The translations under genes were made by a program, and so were the position numbers. Of a stretch of DNA of 64,000 bases, positions 46,912 to 59,640 are shown in pieces. Position 1 is the first letter of the stretch. The number at the start of each line of letters is the position of its first letter. This DNA is from Gnetum montanum (taxonomy: Eukaryota > Streptophyta > Gnetopsida > Gnetales > Gnetaceae), in the NCBI GenBank assembly GCA_015680685.1, contig MNCI01022125.1, forward strand, positions 693,662-757,661, read 5' to 3'. The notes below the pieces were generated by a model. It had not been told where the DNA came from, did not search any database, and worked only from the letters and a program-made list of their open reading frames with translations.

Positions 46912-47611
46912 CTTCTTGTAGAAATGCAAATAATTATAAATCAATAGAGAAATAATGAAATACATGAATTCTTTTTCCATACTAAAAAATTAAGGCATTT
47001 AAAACAACATTAAATTTATGAAATAGTATAAAATATAAAAAATAAAAGTTTTAAGATAAATGAATCATAAGCTAAATAATATAGCTAGTACTACTTAAAT
47101 CTATTACATAAGCCATTGAAAGTGTTGTTTTAAAGAGTGTAGTATATGTTAAGAATTCTACTCTACCCACTATTTTTTAACTGAAAACTAACAATGTTCC
47201 AAACTTATAATTTAAAAAGTCTAAAGCCTCCAAAGCACATAAAATAAAATGTTTGTTACTAAGTTTTGTAGTTTTTTAAATTATTTTCCTATGATTATGC
47301 ATTTAAGCAAGTGTTTCTGAAGTGAATATAAAATAATTATTGGAGTTAATGGGGATCCACTTATCTAAACCCTAATGATTCATAATCTGCCTCATTGTCT
47401 AAAGTTTATTACAAAATGCATGTTCAAAAATATCTTTTACAAATGTATTTTAAAGTTTATTAATATTAATCTTTTAAATTAAATCTTACTATTTTTATAT
47501 CTTAACCCATAAACTTAATCCTAAATTTATGTGATCATTATGATAATTTATTAAAGATGTTTGTGATTTTTGGGTACACATTAACAATGACTATTTTCAT
47601 ATTATTTTTTT
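46912..47611. other. Start-side of MADS intron 1 (3' part), no feature
   Basis: AT-rich sequence upstream of exon 2. No MADS-domain exon found here or elsewhere up to 64000. Confidence 0.5.
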
Positions 47612-48323
47612 TGATTTTGTGATTTTCATATACTATTTTTCATAGTATAGCAAAGCTCTTGCAGTCTATTTTCTCTAGAGTTAGAATATTTTCTGAGTGC
47701 CCGCACCAGGAGTCTAAGTGTATACGAATCTTTGTTCAAGCACTGAGGTACTTGAGCACACTAATGTGATAGGAATAGAAATGAACCCTTTTGATAATCC
47801 TTGCAGCACTAAGAATATATTAATGTTTCTTTTAGTGCATTTAATATTCATGCACTTTACTTTAATGCACTTTAATTAGGCAATTAATTATTAGTTGTTA
47901 AGGAACACACACACGACCACTTTGAGCATATGTGTAGCACTTGGTATCCCAGCAACGCTTAACATTTGGTAACTCAGCAGTTTTATATGTGTTCAAGATG
48001 TGTTTGGAGAGTAGGAACGAGTACTTGTGTTAGACTAGCTAGGCAGTAGATGAATTAGATCTTAAATTGCTTTACCTTTCATTCTGGTTCTAGGTGATTA
48101 AACTTATAAAACATAAAATAATAAAAATCACATATCTCAGTTGCACTTAACCATATACTTGTACCTCACAAGTGGAACTGAGAAGAAAACAATCATTCCA
48201 ATTAGATTTTACTTCCCTAAAACTAGTGTACTTAAGAACTTAAGGTCTACAGAGTTCAACCAAATCGCACATGAACGCTTATGATTCATATAGTTGGGCA
48301 TAGGGGTATCTCGCTGCTCATCA
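47612..48323 (+). mobile_element. R1 LTR, copy D (5'-truncated)
   Basis: Matches R1 copy C from the GATTTTCATA...TTTTTCATAG segment to the LTR end GCTGCTCATCA at 48323. The U3 palindromes and TATA are missing. Confidence 0.8.
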
Positions 48324-49939
48324 ATTGTCAAAACCAAAACTTTGACTATATATATATATACCACATAGAGTTAACACAATATTTTAATAGAGCTTAAATA
48401 GCTTATAAGGGTGCCTCAAGAAAAACTCAAATTTTCAACATGTTAGAAATAAACTAACATGCCTACTAATTAAGCTATGCTCTCAATAGTCTAAATCCAA
48501 AATATTATAAATGGATTCTTAAGTTAAAGAAGATGAATACATAAATATGTTTCGCTTGGACAAACTCACATAGAATTATAGGATAAGTCTTTATATTTAC
48601 TTCGTAATTTTTTAATACTAATCCATTAAACTAATAAAATTCATCATAGTTTTTTCCTTCTAAAGATATTTAAAGATATGAAAACTAGTGAAGAACATAT
48701 TTTTTCTAATAAATTATTGAATAATATCAAACATTTCAATAATATTAATTGTAATTCTAAAATTTTTCAATATTTAAAAACAAATGAACATTGAACATTA
48801 GTCAAGTTATTATATTTTGTAGCTTTCTAATCAATGGTCTTGTTACAAATTAAATCTAGTTAAAGATGTAACAAGTTTAATATTTTATTAAGAGCTCTAT
48901 CCCTATGTACCTTTTTGAGTTCATATTTTATAAATTTTCTAATTTTTTAAGGATTTCAATTAAAGAAGTTTTGGTTCATAATAAACACTATAAGAGTTTG
49001 CACTCTTTGGAATAAGTCTCTCAACTTGAGGAAATTTATTTCAATTATATGTATGTCTTCATTCCCTACTTCCAAGATGTTCAAACATGAAGAATGATTT
49101 CTCTAACTAAAAACTATCATACATACTCTACATTAAGAAATTATACTTAGTACAAGAAATTTTAATGAACATGTACCATCAACAAGTATGAGAAAATACT
49201 AATGAAGACTACCAAATATTTTTTTTAAGAGAAGAATAACATATAATATCTTAGAAGAGTAACATAAACAAATATAAATAAGTTTCTATATCTTAAAGTA
49301 AACTTAATGTATAATTCATAAGGACTACAAAATTGGGGGTTTGCTTAAAATAATTTGAATACAGGTACATCACAAGAGATACAGGCAAAATAACACATTA
49401 GAAGGATTGCAAATAAGGGTGATATAAGACAATTTCTCAAAAAATGCTCTTTACTTATGACTTGATTGCATTTAAAATGATGTTTAAAGAAATAGTCTCA
49501 AGTAAAATTTTTTAACAAAAGAAAGAAAGTCTCAAGTAATTTGGCTAAAAGATTAGACAAAGTAAAACTAAATAAGTAAAATGTGATTTTATTAGAGAAG
49601 TAGTAAGAAAACAAAATTAAAAATTCAATACTTTTAAGGTGTAAAAAATTTCATTAAATCAAATGAAAATTGTGATTATATCTTATCTCACAAAAAATTC
49701 TGATTGAACTAAAATAAAAATTTTAAAAGAGAGCATTTTTAGTGAAAAATTTACTACCAAAGTAAACCAAAAAAAAAATATAAATTAGGCATGTTCTTTT
49801 GTATGGTATAAAGTTTTGTAGTATAAAAAAGTAAAAAGGCCAATGCATAAGTATGATAAAGATAATAATGTTAAAATGAGTTATCAAGCATTACAAGATG
49901 AGATAGCATTTAAAGCGTAATCACATAAGATTCCATGTA
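48324..49939. other. AT-rich sequence, no recognised gene
   Basis: It includes a short TA run (about 48346-48360). No protein motif or element terminus seen. Confidence 0.45.
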
Positions 49940-50100
49940 TATCACACCTAGCAAGGTTCTAAGAGGACTAATAAACAATTGAAAGCTTAACCCTTTTTTG
50001 AGTACGTGCACCTAGGCTCAATCCCAAGGCTATAACTTGAGAAACAAGCATCTTATCATATTTCAAATGATAATTCTTAAGATGAAATAGAATTAGTACC
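49940..50100 (-). mobile_element. tRNA-derived SINE-like unit, second copy
   Basis: Matches 16490-16660 (GCAAGGTTCTAAGAGGA..., then the decayed B-box and AAACAAGCATCTTATCAT). Its B-box is reduced to GGGATTGAGCC. Confidence 0.5.
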
Positions 50101-50139
50101 TTGTATATTAGAAAATGTGGAGAGTAATTATAACTAAAA

Positions 50140-50290
50140 CTAGATGATTATATGTGCCTCTTAGACCTATAGCCAACAAGAAACTTCCATAGAGCTTAAG
50201 TAGAGCATAACTTAATGATATCTACCAGAACCAAACCCATAACTTGGAGTTTCCAAGTTAAAAGTCTTACCACTAGGTTAACATATCATT
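50140..50290 (-). mobile_element. tRNA-derived SINE-like unit with A-box TAACCTAGTGG
   Basis: On the minus strand TAACCTAGTGGTAAGACTT (A-box, 50270-50280) is followed by a decayed B-box GGTTTGGTTCT (about 50226-50236). It resembles the units ending at 50646 and 62564. Confidence 0.55.
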
Positions 50291-50327
50291 ATTATATATT
50301 AGTGAAACTTTGTAGATGTTAGATCTT

Positions 50328-50500
50328 GAGATAATTTAACTATAAGTAAACCTCAAGACATACAATTAATATGATACAGTAAAAGAATTATAGAGGATTA
50401 CCTAACAAGACAATAAGCAAACCACTTGAGCCACCTATCACTTGATGGAACTAAAACTATATGGAGGGTGTTGGACCAAAATCAGAACTATATTGCAAGA
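50328..50500 (-). repeat. Dispersed repeat DR, copy 3
   Basis: TTTAACTATAAGTAAACCTCAAG...AATATGATACAGTAAAAGAATTATAG matches the DR copies at 24986 and 28085. Confidence 0.55.
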
Positions 50501-50507
50501 AAGGGGA

Positions 50508-50665
50508 TGTTAGAACCCCAGAATAATTGTAATATAGATACACCCCAAGATATATAATCTAATCAGAACTTTATAACTCAACATTATCCATCAAAATCAA
50601 ATTCATGACTTGGAGCTTTCAAATCAAGAGTCTTACCACTAGGCTACACCTCATTAAAATTAGAA
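50508..50665 (-). mobile_element. SINE-like unit joining A-box head and DR body
   Basis: On the minus strand it starts at GTGTAGCCTAGTGGTAAGACTC (A-box at 50636-50646), passes a decayed B-box and ends in GGGGTTCTAAC, the DR end. At about 155 bp it links the A-box heads and the DR body into one element. Confidence 0.6.
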
Positions 50666-50774
50666 CCATATGACTATATGTATTCCTTGGATATATAACC
50701 AACATAAAACTTTATAATTAGGCAAGGAATGATCTAAAGATGGAAATTACTAATGTCTCTTAGATTGTAGAAAT

Positions 50775-53700
50775 TATGAAGAATTCTAAGGCATTTAATT
50801 TTGTTTTACTTGATGATTTATATGAATCCCTCTCAAAAGATATTATTTCACAATATATATTTCTACAAATTATTAGGTTTGTTGGCCAAAATAAAGGTTT
50901 TACACCAGTGATTCGAGCTATCTTGTATGCTATAGAATTAATGTTTTGCATGCCTGCTATTTTTTCAAATCTTTTTTGGTTGTCAAACTAGCCAATTTTG
51001 AAATGGTTCAGAAATCATTGGATCTTAAAGTTTCTATGGATCTGTGTAATACTTTTATTTCTTAAGAATGGAAAGTGGATTTTGATCTCTATTCTTCTAA
51101 TTCCTCTAAAATTCATTGATTAATTGAATTTAAAAATCTTTCTCTTATTTTTTAAAGTATTAAAAGAAAAACTATTAGCAGCATGGACACACTCCTAAAG
51201 ATAGAGTTAAAAACATTACTACATGGTGTGCAGTGCATATGTTATTTTATAGAGATTGATTTATCATAGAACAATACAAAATTAAAACTCAAGGTTGGGA
51301 ATCAATGTTTTTCCTTTAAAATTTACATATTGTAATTTACAAGGATGTTGCAACTATTATCATCAAAGGCCATGTTATTAAAATCTATCCTATTTTTAAT
51401 AAAAATTATGAGGAAAAGAAACAATAATTTTCAAGAAAAGTAAATAATAGTTATTTTTAGCAAGTACAAATTAAATCTTCTTCAATAAATTTTTAACCTT
51501 TCACTAATCCTTTTAATTATAAAGATGTCCTTAAAATATTGATATTTAAGGAGAATCTTGCTTTAGAAAAAAAAAATTCAACCAAGACTAGTAATGGAAA
51601 TACTAATGTAGATGGATTTTACTTAGTGCAACATAAAAAGAAAAGATGTACATACAATGCTTTCAATTTTAAAACCCCAAAGGTATCTCATTCTTTTATT
51701 AGGGACATGAATTGTGGGACAAATGATGAGCTTGAAAAATCAAAGATGGGCTCTCCTCCCCTACATCTCAATGTTAGTATTATCATGGAATGTTTGGGGT
51801 CTTTCTAATAGGTCCTTAACCAGGATTGCTAGGGAGTGTCTTTCAAATTGGTATTTATCTTTAGATTTTCTTTCCTGCAAGAAATTACGATTTCAACTCA
51901 TGATATTAGTTTCATTGGTAAATGCATTTTAAAAAACTACATTATTTCTCCTACTTTTCATGAAGTTAATAAACAAGGTGCTGCTATTCTTGTTAATTAA
52001 AATTAGATTGCAAAAGTTTTGAATTCTGGCTTTGATAATCATGGAAGAGTTATTTGGATTATTTTTCATAGTGAAAAAGGTGACTTTAGACTCTATAATA
52101 TTTATGCGCCTAATAATTCAAAAGATTGTTTAAAAATATTTTTTGTCTCTACCTAAAGTTCCTTGGATTATCGGAGGTGATTTCAATATGATTAAAAGTC
52201 ATTTAGATACACTTAATGATCTTTCTTCTAATCTCTTTGCATGAAAGAAAAAGTCTAGTGCAATTTTAAGGAAATATATATATATATATATATATTAATG
52301 ATAGCTCTTTATTTCCATCTCATTGAAATGAGCAGTATTATACTTGATGTAATTATCAACAAGAATATGATAGAATTTATTGTCAACTTGATTAATTTTA
52401 CATCTATGATGTTTTCTTTTAGAAGCCTACAAGGGAAGTAGAAGTGGATATAGTTGCTACTTTGTTAGATCATTTTCCTATTGGCATTTTTCTCTTTGAA
52501 ATTAAAGCTCCATCCTTTTTGTATGAATGTTAATATTTTTATAGGATCCAATGAGAAAAATATTTTGAAGTCTTTATGAAATGCAAAAAAAAAAAAAAAA
52601 CGGCTACTAGTGATATTGGTTGGATTGACTAGTGGCAACAAACTACTTGTAAAGTCAGAAATTATAATAGATGATTTAGAAAGCAACTTGCTAAGCGTAA
52701 GCGTTAAGTTAAAAAAAATATTTCATATTCAATAAAGTAAATAAAAATTCTTTTAGACCAAAATCCCTTTGATTTTGAAACTTAAAATACATTATGATAA
52801 TAGGCGTGGCCAATTCAGCATTCTTGGTATCCTTAAAAGACATAGCTCCTTCCCCTCTCCCCAAAAATAATTTATCCCATGAAGATACCTTGCATTTTGC
52901 TTCAACAAATCATAGACAATGGATCTCATGTCTTTATAGGAAATTATTTGCCAAATTGAGGGGATATAACCTTATTTAGATGTTACATCATTGACCAAAG
53001 ATGAGATTTTTCTGTTGACTATTGACTCATTATGCATTGCTTACTCAAGAAAAACTCCAACAATGAGGTTTAGTGATGATCTTCTATTGTATCCTTTGTT
53101 GTAAGAAGATTGAAATTGTAACACATCTTTTCAAGGAATGTTTATTTACAAAGATTGTGAGTCAGTTTATGTGCATGTGAATTACGATCTTGTTGGATTA
53201 GTGTTGGGCAATGATTACAAAATGATCCATCATTCAAAAATACTTGCATGAGTTTTACTATGGGAGAAGGTCACCTGGAAGATTTGGCTCAAGTAGAATG
53301 ATTACACTTTTCGTATGAAGTACCTAAACTCTTCCTATAAATATGAAAGCATTCACTAACTTTCACTTATGGAAAAACATTCATGAACACACTATAACAA
53401 CATTCAACACTTATAACTCCTTGTAAGATAAGTTGATGTGGTGCCCATAAATTGAGTATTCTCATGCTTTTTTAGATATGCCTACCCTTTATTTTTAATG
53501 AACTTTATGAGTTATACATGACTATTTTTTTTAATTTCAATGCCTAATAGGAATGGCCCCAACTTTTTGATTAGTTGGAAATTAGGGTTGAAATTCTTTC
53601 CCCTTAGAGATAATGTATGATCCTTTTAATAGTTTGATTCTTGGTTAGCTTCATGATTTGGATGTTCATTTGTTTTGCTAGAGGATCTTCATTCCTCCAT

Positions 53701-53787
53701 GATGATACTATTGTTGTAATTGCTGATTTGGGGTCCATCCCTCTCATTAAATAAATGACTAGACTTTTCTCAACAAAAATACTTATA
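50775..53787 (+). mobile_element. L1-type LINE, degenerate and internally deleted
   Basis: ORF1 remnants (50776-51700) resemble the copies at 58397 and 62690. ORF2 begins near 51754 with the endonuclease start SWNVWGLSNRS. It then shows WIIGGDFNMIKSHLD near 52170 and the final endonuclease motif LLDHFPIG near 52470. The reverse transcriptase is missing. The reading resumes with the zf-RVT-type region (LTQEKLQQ.GL, then CCKKIEIVTHLFKECLF) near 53040-53160 and IWLK.NDYTFRMK near 53290. The 3' UTR ends in an A-rich tail near 53787. Stops and shifts are many. A TA microsatellite lies at about 52276-52296. Confidence 0.85.
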
Positions 53788-54130
53788 AAATTTTAGCTAA
53801 ATACATGGCTTTTTGAATTCAAAATGTTATAGAAGATATCATCACACCTGAGCAGATAGATTTTGTTATAGAAAAATTCAAAAAGATTCTATTTTCAAGA
53901 TTTTAGAAGTACCTTACTATTTTGTGAAATTACATTGTTGATAAAATTAAAAAGAAGATTGATAATGAAAAGAATAATAAAGCTCACCCTTGCTAATAAA
54001 TTTTTACTTATGAAGTAAAATCTTTAATCAACTCATGTTTAGTAAATTATTTTTTAAATATTATTATTCATTTTTTAGGGTTTGACAACCCCCATAAAGT
54101 TCTAATTTCACTATATATCTTGAATGTAAA
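53788..54130 (+). mobile_element. L1-type LINE reverse-transcriptase fragment
   Basis: Encodes YKILAKYMAF, a stop, then IQNVIEDIITPEQIDFVIEK, the conserved start of plant L1 reverse transcriptase (YKI.AK..A.RL..VI..II.PEQ..FV.GR). It lies directly after the A-rich end of the previous LINE, which itself lacks this region, so it belongs to a different insertion or a rearrangement. Confidence 0.8.
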
Positions 54131-54209
54131 TATTATAGAAAAAAAATATTTTGGCTTCCAACATCATTCCCTTACCCTTCCCTTCCCCCCTATCCCAATC
54201 CACACATAC

Positions 54210-54601
54210 TATTGGCCATAGTTATCATAACAAATTTAGGCCATGGTTATCATGAAAAAATTAGGCTATGCTTATTAAAATAGTGGGTGGTTATCATTAG
54301 TTATTTAAGGGCCCCTTTACCAATATAAAAGGGACCTCCCTCACCACAATTTAGATCCATCACATATACCCCCTTTGCATCCCACTCTTACATTCTTCTC
54401 CTATTGCATGAGAGAGAGGCTTCTTCTTGTTCTATCCTTATGATGAATAGAGAAGGTTGTTATCTCCATTTTTGATAATAAGATCCTTCTACATTTTCCC
54501 GTGGTTTTTTTTCCACTTTGGGATTTTTCCACATAAAAGGTTCATGTCCATTGCTCTTTATTTTCATCTCATTTCATATTTTTCTTCCAAATCTGCTAAC
54601 A
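54210..54601 (+). repeat. Copia element 2, 5' LTR
   Basis: Starts TATTGGCC (TG to TA), ends TCTGCTAACA. TATA box TATAAAA at 54324-54330. Sequence differs from the 3' LTR at scattered positions only. Confidence 0.93.
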
Positions 54602-54602
54602 G

Positions 54603-54618
54603 TCGTATCAGAGCAAGG
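54603..54618 (+). other. Primer-binding site of copia element 2
   Basis: TCGTATCAGAGCAAGG, almost the full initiator-Met-tRNA complement with one mismatch near the start. Confidence 0.9.
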
Positions 54619-54666
54619 TTCATAGTCCATGGAAGTGTTGCAAATCATGCATACAAATTTTAAAAA

Positions 54667-57460
54667 ATGGCTAGCAAATACGAAATAGAGAAGTTTAATG
54701 GAAGCAACTTCACATTGTGGAAAATGAAGATACAGGCAATTTTGTGTAAAGGTAATTGCCTGGCAGCTATTGGAGAAAGGCTGTAGGAGGTCACAGATAA
54801 CAGCAAGTGAAATGAAAGGGATGGTAATGTTATTGCTAATTTACACTTGGCACTAGCAGATGGGGTTCTTTCAAGTATTGCAAAAAAGAAGATGGCGAAG
54901 CAAATATGGGACACTTTGATGAAGTTGTACAAGGCCAAATCACTCCACAACAAAATCTTCTCGAAGAGAAGACTTTACACTCTTTGTATGGCAAAAACCT
55001 CATTGGTAACTAACCATATCAATATCCTAAATACTTTATTTGTTCAACTCATGTTGTTGGGCTATAAAGTAGATGCAAGTAAACATGCAGAAATTCTACT
55101 TCAAAGTCTACCTCATTCATATGATCAACTCATCATCAACTTAACTAACAACGTCCTCATCGATGATCTTGTCTTCGACGAGGTTGCAGCTACAGTTCTT
55201 GAAGAAGAAATTCGATGCAAGAACAAGAAAGATAGGTTGGCAAACAAGGCAAAGGCCTTAACAATGATGAGAGGGATATCCATGGAACGTGATCATAATT
55301 GGAACCAAATTCATGGTAGATCCAAGTCAAGAAGCAAAAGGAAAAACATTACTTGCTACAACTGTGGCAAGAGAGGACATCTAAAGGAGTGTTGGAATAA
55401 GAAGAGTAATGAAAAGAATCCTCAGGGGAATGTGCCAAGTACCTCATATGACAGTGATGTTCTATACAATGAGGCAACTATTGCTAAAGGCAAACAGAAG
55501 CTCAGTGATGCTTGGATCTTGGATTCAAGAGCAACATGGCACATGACCTCTAGGAGAGAATGGTTTTATCACTACAAACCAATCTTAGAAGGATTTGTGT
55601 ACATGGGAAATGATCATGCTTTGAAAATCGTTGGTAGTGGTACTATCAAGATAAAGATGTATGATGGCACTATTCACACCATACAAGAGGTACAACATGT
55701 GGAAGGCCTAAAGAAAAATATATTGTCTTTAGGAAAACTAGATGTTGGGTGCAAAACTCATATAGAGAATGGGATCTTGAAGATTACCAAAGGTGCACTT
55801 GTGGTAATGAAGGTAGAAAAGGTTGTTGCAAATTTGTACATGCTTCTGGGGAACACACATCAAGTGGGAGAATCTTCTGTTGCATCAACTAGTTCGGAAG
55901 AAGAATTAATGATGTTGTGGCATCAAAAGCTTGGTCATATGTCAGAACAAGGTTTGAAGATTCTCTCTAAATAGAGACTACTTCCTAGGCTCAATTTGGT
56001 ATGTTTACCATTTTGTGAGCATTTTGTTACTAGTAAGCAGCATAAATTAAAGTTCAGCACATCAACAGCTAAGAGTAGAGGCATCTTGGACTTGATGCAC
56101 TTTAATGTTTCGCAAGCACTAATCACTTCCCTAGGAGGAGAAAGATACTTTGTATCTTTCATTGATTACTCCAGGAGATGTTGTGTGTATCTAATTAAAA
56201 GAAAGGCAAATGTCTTTTCAGTCTTCAAAGTTTTTAAAGTGCTGGTAGAACTTGAGTCCGAACAAAGGATCAAGTGTCTAAGGATGGATGATGGAGGAGA
56301 ATATACAAGTGATGAATTTGATGCATTTTGTCAACAAGAAGGCATTAACTGGTAGTTCACAGTGGCACACACTCCTCAACAAAATGGACTAGTAGAATAG
56401 CTAAACAAAACCTTGTTGGAAAAACAAGATTAATGTTGAGGGCTACAAATCTAACCAAGTCATTTTGGGCAGAAGCATTCAATACCACCTACTATTTAAT
56501 CAATTGATCTCATCAACTGTGATTGATCTAAACACACCAATGAAAATGTGGATTGGTAAGCCAGCTATTTATTCTCATCTCCATACATTTGGAAGTTTTG
56601 TGTATGTGATGTATAATGACCAAGAAAGATCGAAGTTGGACCCAAAGTCCAGGAAATGTATCTTCTTAGGGTATGCTAATGGAGTTAAGGGGTATTACCT
56701 ATGTGATCCCACTACCCACAAGGTTGTCATCAATAGAGATGTGATATTTGCAGAAGGTTTTGCAAATGAAGGCAAAGAGAACTTGGTTTTGTAGGTTGAA
56801 CAAATCTCTGTACAGTCTCAAACAGGTGTCAAGGTGTTGGTACAAGAGAATTGACTCATATATCATGAGCCTTGGGTACAATAGACTTAGTGTAGACCCT
56901 TGTACATATTTCAAGAGGTTTGACGAAAATTTCATTGTTTTGCTATTGTATGTGGATAACATGTTGGTTGTAGGCCCCAACAAAGAGCAAATCTAAGAAT
57001 TGAAGGCACAGTTGGCTAGGGAATTTGATATGAAAGACTTGGACCAAAAAACAAGATTGTAGGGATGCAAAGTCACCAAGATAGAAATTTTAAGAATATT
57101 TGGCTTTCTTAGAAAAACTACTTGGGTAAGATCTTGCAACGCTTCAACATGTAAGATTGTAAGCCAATTTCTACCCCACTTCCTGTTAATTTGAAATTAT
57201 CCTCCGAGATGTATCCTAGCAATGAAGTAGAGAGGAATGAGATGTCTTGAGTACCGCATGCATCAATAGTGGGAAGCCTAATGTTCACTATGATTTGTAC
57301 AAGACTAGACATTGCACAAGCAATGGGAGCGGTTAGTCAGTACATGGCAAATCCTGGACAAGAGCATTGGAATAGATGCTCATATGGTCTAGCAAAAGCA
57401 TAGGCAACATAGAATGGCATGGTAGAAAGGATGGTGTGGAGATATGATTGATCCTCAATC
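54667..57460 (+). pseudogene. Copia element 2 gag-pol, deleted and disrupted
   Basis: Gag starts MASKYEIEKFNGSNFTLWKM at 54667, hits two early stops, then is open from 54847 to 55974. This part holds the CCHC knuckle C-x2-C-x4-H-x4-C (55354-55392), the protease site changed to D-S-R (55522-55530) and LWHQKLGHMSEQGL. Integrase follows (HFNVSQ, FIDYSRR, RMDDGGEY). It is broken near 56354 and again after HTPQQNGLVE. At about 56760 the frame jumps from the end of integrase (VINRDVIFAEG) to reverse transcriptase (NKSLYSLKQVSRCWYKRI). The active site is YVDN (56949-56960) instead of YVDD. After SLMFTMICTRLDIAQAMG only a remnant follows, without RNase H. Confidence 0.92.
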
Positions 57461-57467
57461 AGAATCT

Positions 57468-57480
57468 CCAAGTTGGAGAT
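57468..57480 (+). other. Polypurine tract of copia element 2
   Basis: CCAAGTTGGAGAT next to the 3' LTR. Confidence 0.85.
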
Positions 57481-57872
57481 TGTTGGCCATAGTTATCATG
57501 GTAAATTTAGGCCATGGTTATTATGAAAAAATTAGGCTATGGGTATTAAAATAGTGGGTGGTTATCATTAGTTATTTAAGGGCCCCTTCACCAATATAAA
57601 AGGGACCTCCCTCACCACAATTTAGATCCATCACATATATCCCCTTTCCATCCCACTCTTACATTCTTCTCCTATTGCATGAGAGAGAGGCTTCTTCTTG
57701 TTCTCTCCTTGTGATGAAGAGAGAAGGTTGTTATCCCAATTTTTGATAATAAGATCCTTCTACATTTTCCCATGGTTTTTTTCCCACTTTGGGATTTTTC
57801 CACATAAAAGATTCGTGTCCACTGCTCTTTATTTTCATTTCATTTCATATTTTACTGCCAAATCTGCTAACA
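57481..57872 (+). repeat. Copia element 2, 3' LTR
   Basis: Starts TGTTGGCC and ends CTAACA, with intact termini. Same length as the 5' LTR. Confidence 0.95.
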
Positions 57873-58132
57873 CATACCATCCCCATCACCCTTCCATCCC
57901 CTTCCTCAAGGTAATTAGATATATTCCTTAAACATATAACCAATACAAAACTAATTGAACAATATCTCATTATCATAATAATTAATTTGGAAACATCTAA
58001 CATGCATGCTACATTAAAATTTATTATACTTGATTTCCATTAACCATAATAAGCACTACCTTTATTATGAATAGCTCACCAATATTCCATGAATCCATGA
58101 GCATCAAATTTATGTATTTAAATAGTGAGCAA

Positions 58133-58195
58133 TACCTCCCTTAGTTGGAGCAAGTGTCTTATAGTTCCTCAAGTTACAGGTTTGAACCCAAGGGA
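58133..58195 (+). mobile_element. tRNA-like SINE head
   Basis: TTAGTTGGAGCAAGTGTCTTA is A-box-like, and GGTTTGAACCC (58171-58181) is a near-perfect B-box. No cloverleaf is evident, so a SINE relic is more likely than a tRNA gene. Confidence 0.5.
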
Positions 58196-58396
58196 TATGA
58201 TAAGACATCTTTATATTCTACTTAAACTTTACAAAGAAATGTAATGGTTCTATAGTGTGTAAATACATATAGCCATAATTTGGATTCTAGAAAATTTGAT
58301 GTTTCTCAAATGGTTTTATTTTTTTATTTTCCAAGGGATCTTATTTTACTCTCTTTACTTTTTCTCCATTGGATTTGATCTCTTTAGAATTCTCCT

Positions 58397-59640
58397 ATGG
58401 GGGATTTTAAATTACCTCCAATTTTCTTAACTAATACTAAAATTTTTGCTTTTTCTATTGACATGGATATTTCTATTAATTCTAAGAATATAAAATTACA
58501 AGTTGGTAAGCAAAAATTTGAGATGCCTTCTTCTAGTGATAATGATGTAAGTAAAACACTTGATTTTATTCTCTTTGATGAAATATATAAGTCATTTGTA
58601 GCTGATCTTACATCATGATATGTGTTTATTCCAATTTTGAATTACATTCCTTATAATTGAAGTTCAATTCATAGTTAAATGATGTCATGAATAAGAATAA
58701 AATTCAAGTCATTCATGGTAGATATTATTCTCATTTTTTTTACTTGTTAAGCTAGGCAATGCTTCAATGGTGCAACATGTTCTAAATATAGGACCTTTTA
58801 GACATAAACATGCAGTGCTGATCATTTGTAAGTTGACTCTTAATTTAATGTCTAATCTAAAAAGTATTTTAAAGCTTCATATTTTGTCTAGCTATTTAAT
58901 ATTTTATTGATTTTTGAAAGCACTCAGTAGAAAATCGTTAGTATTCTTAACCTCATTAAGAAAATGGAATCTATTTCTACACCATTTGATTCTTATAAAT
59001 GTTTTTTTATTGAAATAAAGCTTCTTAATTGTAAAAAGGACTTGGTATTGAAAGCTAGTGGAAAGACTTACATTCAACTAATTACATATTATAACCTTCC
59101 TAATTGTTCTAATTTTAGTCATCATGAAGAACGTATTTTTAATGTTTGTTCTTTTTGCTTAAGAAAAAAGATGCTGGGGAAAAGAAAAAACGTGTTGAAG
59201 CTTAGGATTTAAAAAATAATCTAAACCTACTAAAATAAAAAATCAAAATATTATCAATGAAAAGAATGATCAAATAGTAATAAAGAAATTACAGAAGACA
59301 AAATTTTTTATAAATACTTTTACTTTTACTACAAGAAGTATTAATTAGTCTAGAGAGATAACATGTAAGGTCCTTATGTAAGAAGATTACTATTTATCCA
59401 AACATAAGGTTAATCATGATGAACAATATGTCAACATCTACTTTTGTACCTTCCTCTCCTACCAAAATTGGTATTTCACCAAATCTTTCTATTGCTATAT
59501 TAAATCCTTTTACTGTTGTAAGTTGAAGCATAGATATTAAACTTGATATAAATGTTGTTAGAACTAGGACCATCCTACTAATAATTAATTTTTCTGATTT
59601 TGACAAGGAATTTAATATAAGACTATCACTTGAGTAGATA
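58397..59640 (+). pseudogene. L1-type LINE ORF1, degenerate copy
   Basis: The ORF starts MGDFKLPPIFLTNTKIFAFS and is open to 58618. After several stops it continues as FDSYKCFFIEIKLLN...KASGKTYIQLITYYNLPN (58964-59212). This is the ORF1 N-terminal plus nucleic-acid-binding part of plant L1 elements (DUF4283-like and CCHC region). The expected CCHC positions read Ser, Ser, Arg, Cys, so zinc binding is lost. The 3' part to 59640 aligns to 63490-63850. Confidence 0.7.

Larger units (their letters stand above)
54210..57872 (+). mobile_element. Ty1-copia retrotransposon 2, internally deleted, TSD CATAC
   Basis: The two LTRs are both 392 bp (54210-54601 and 57481-57872) and very similar. The target-site duplication CATAC is at 54205-54209 and 57873-57877. 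A primer-binding site, gag, protease and most of integrase are present. The stretch from the integrase C-terminus to mid reverse transcriptase and most of RNase H are deleted, giving 3663 bp overall, well short of a usual copia element. It lies upstream of MADS exon 2, antisense to that gene. Confidence 0.95.

Noticed and set aside
58133-58195. Functional tRNA gene
   Set aside because: Pol III-like boxes are present but the acceptor and anticodon stems cannot be paired, so I treat it as a SINE relic.
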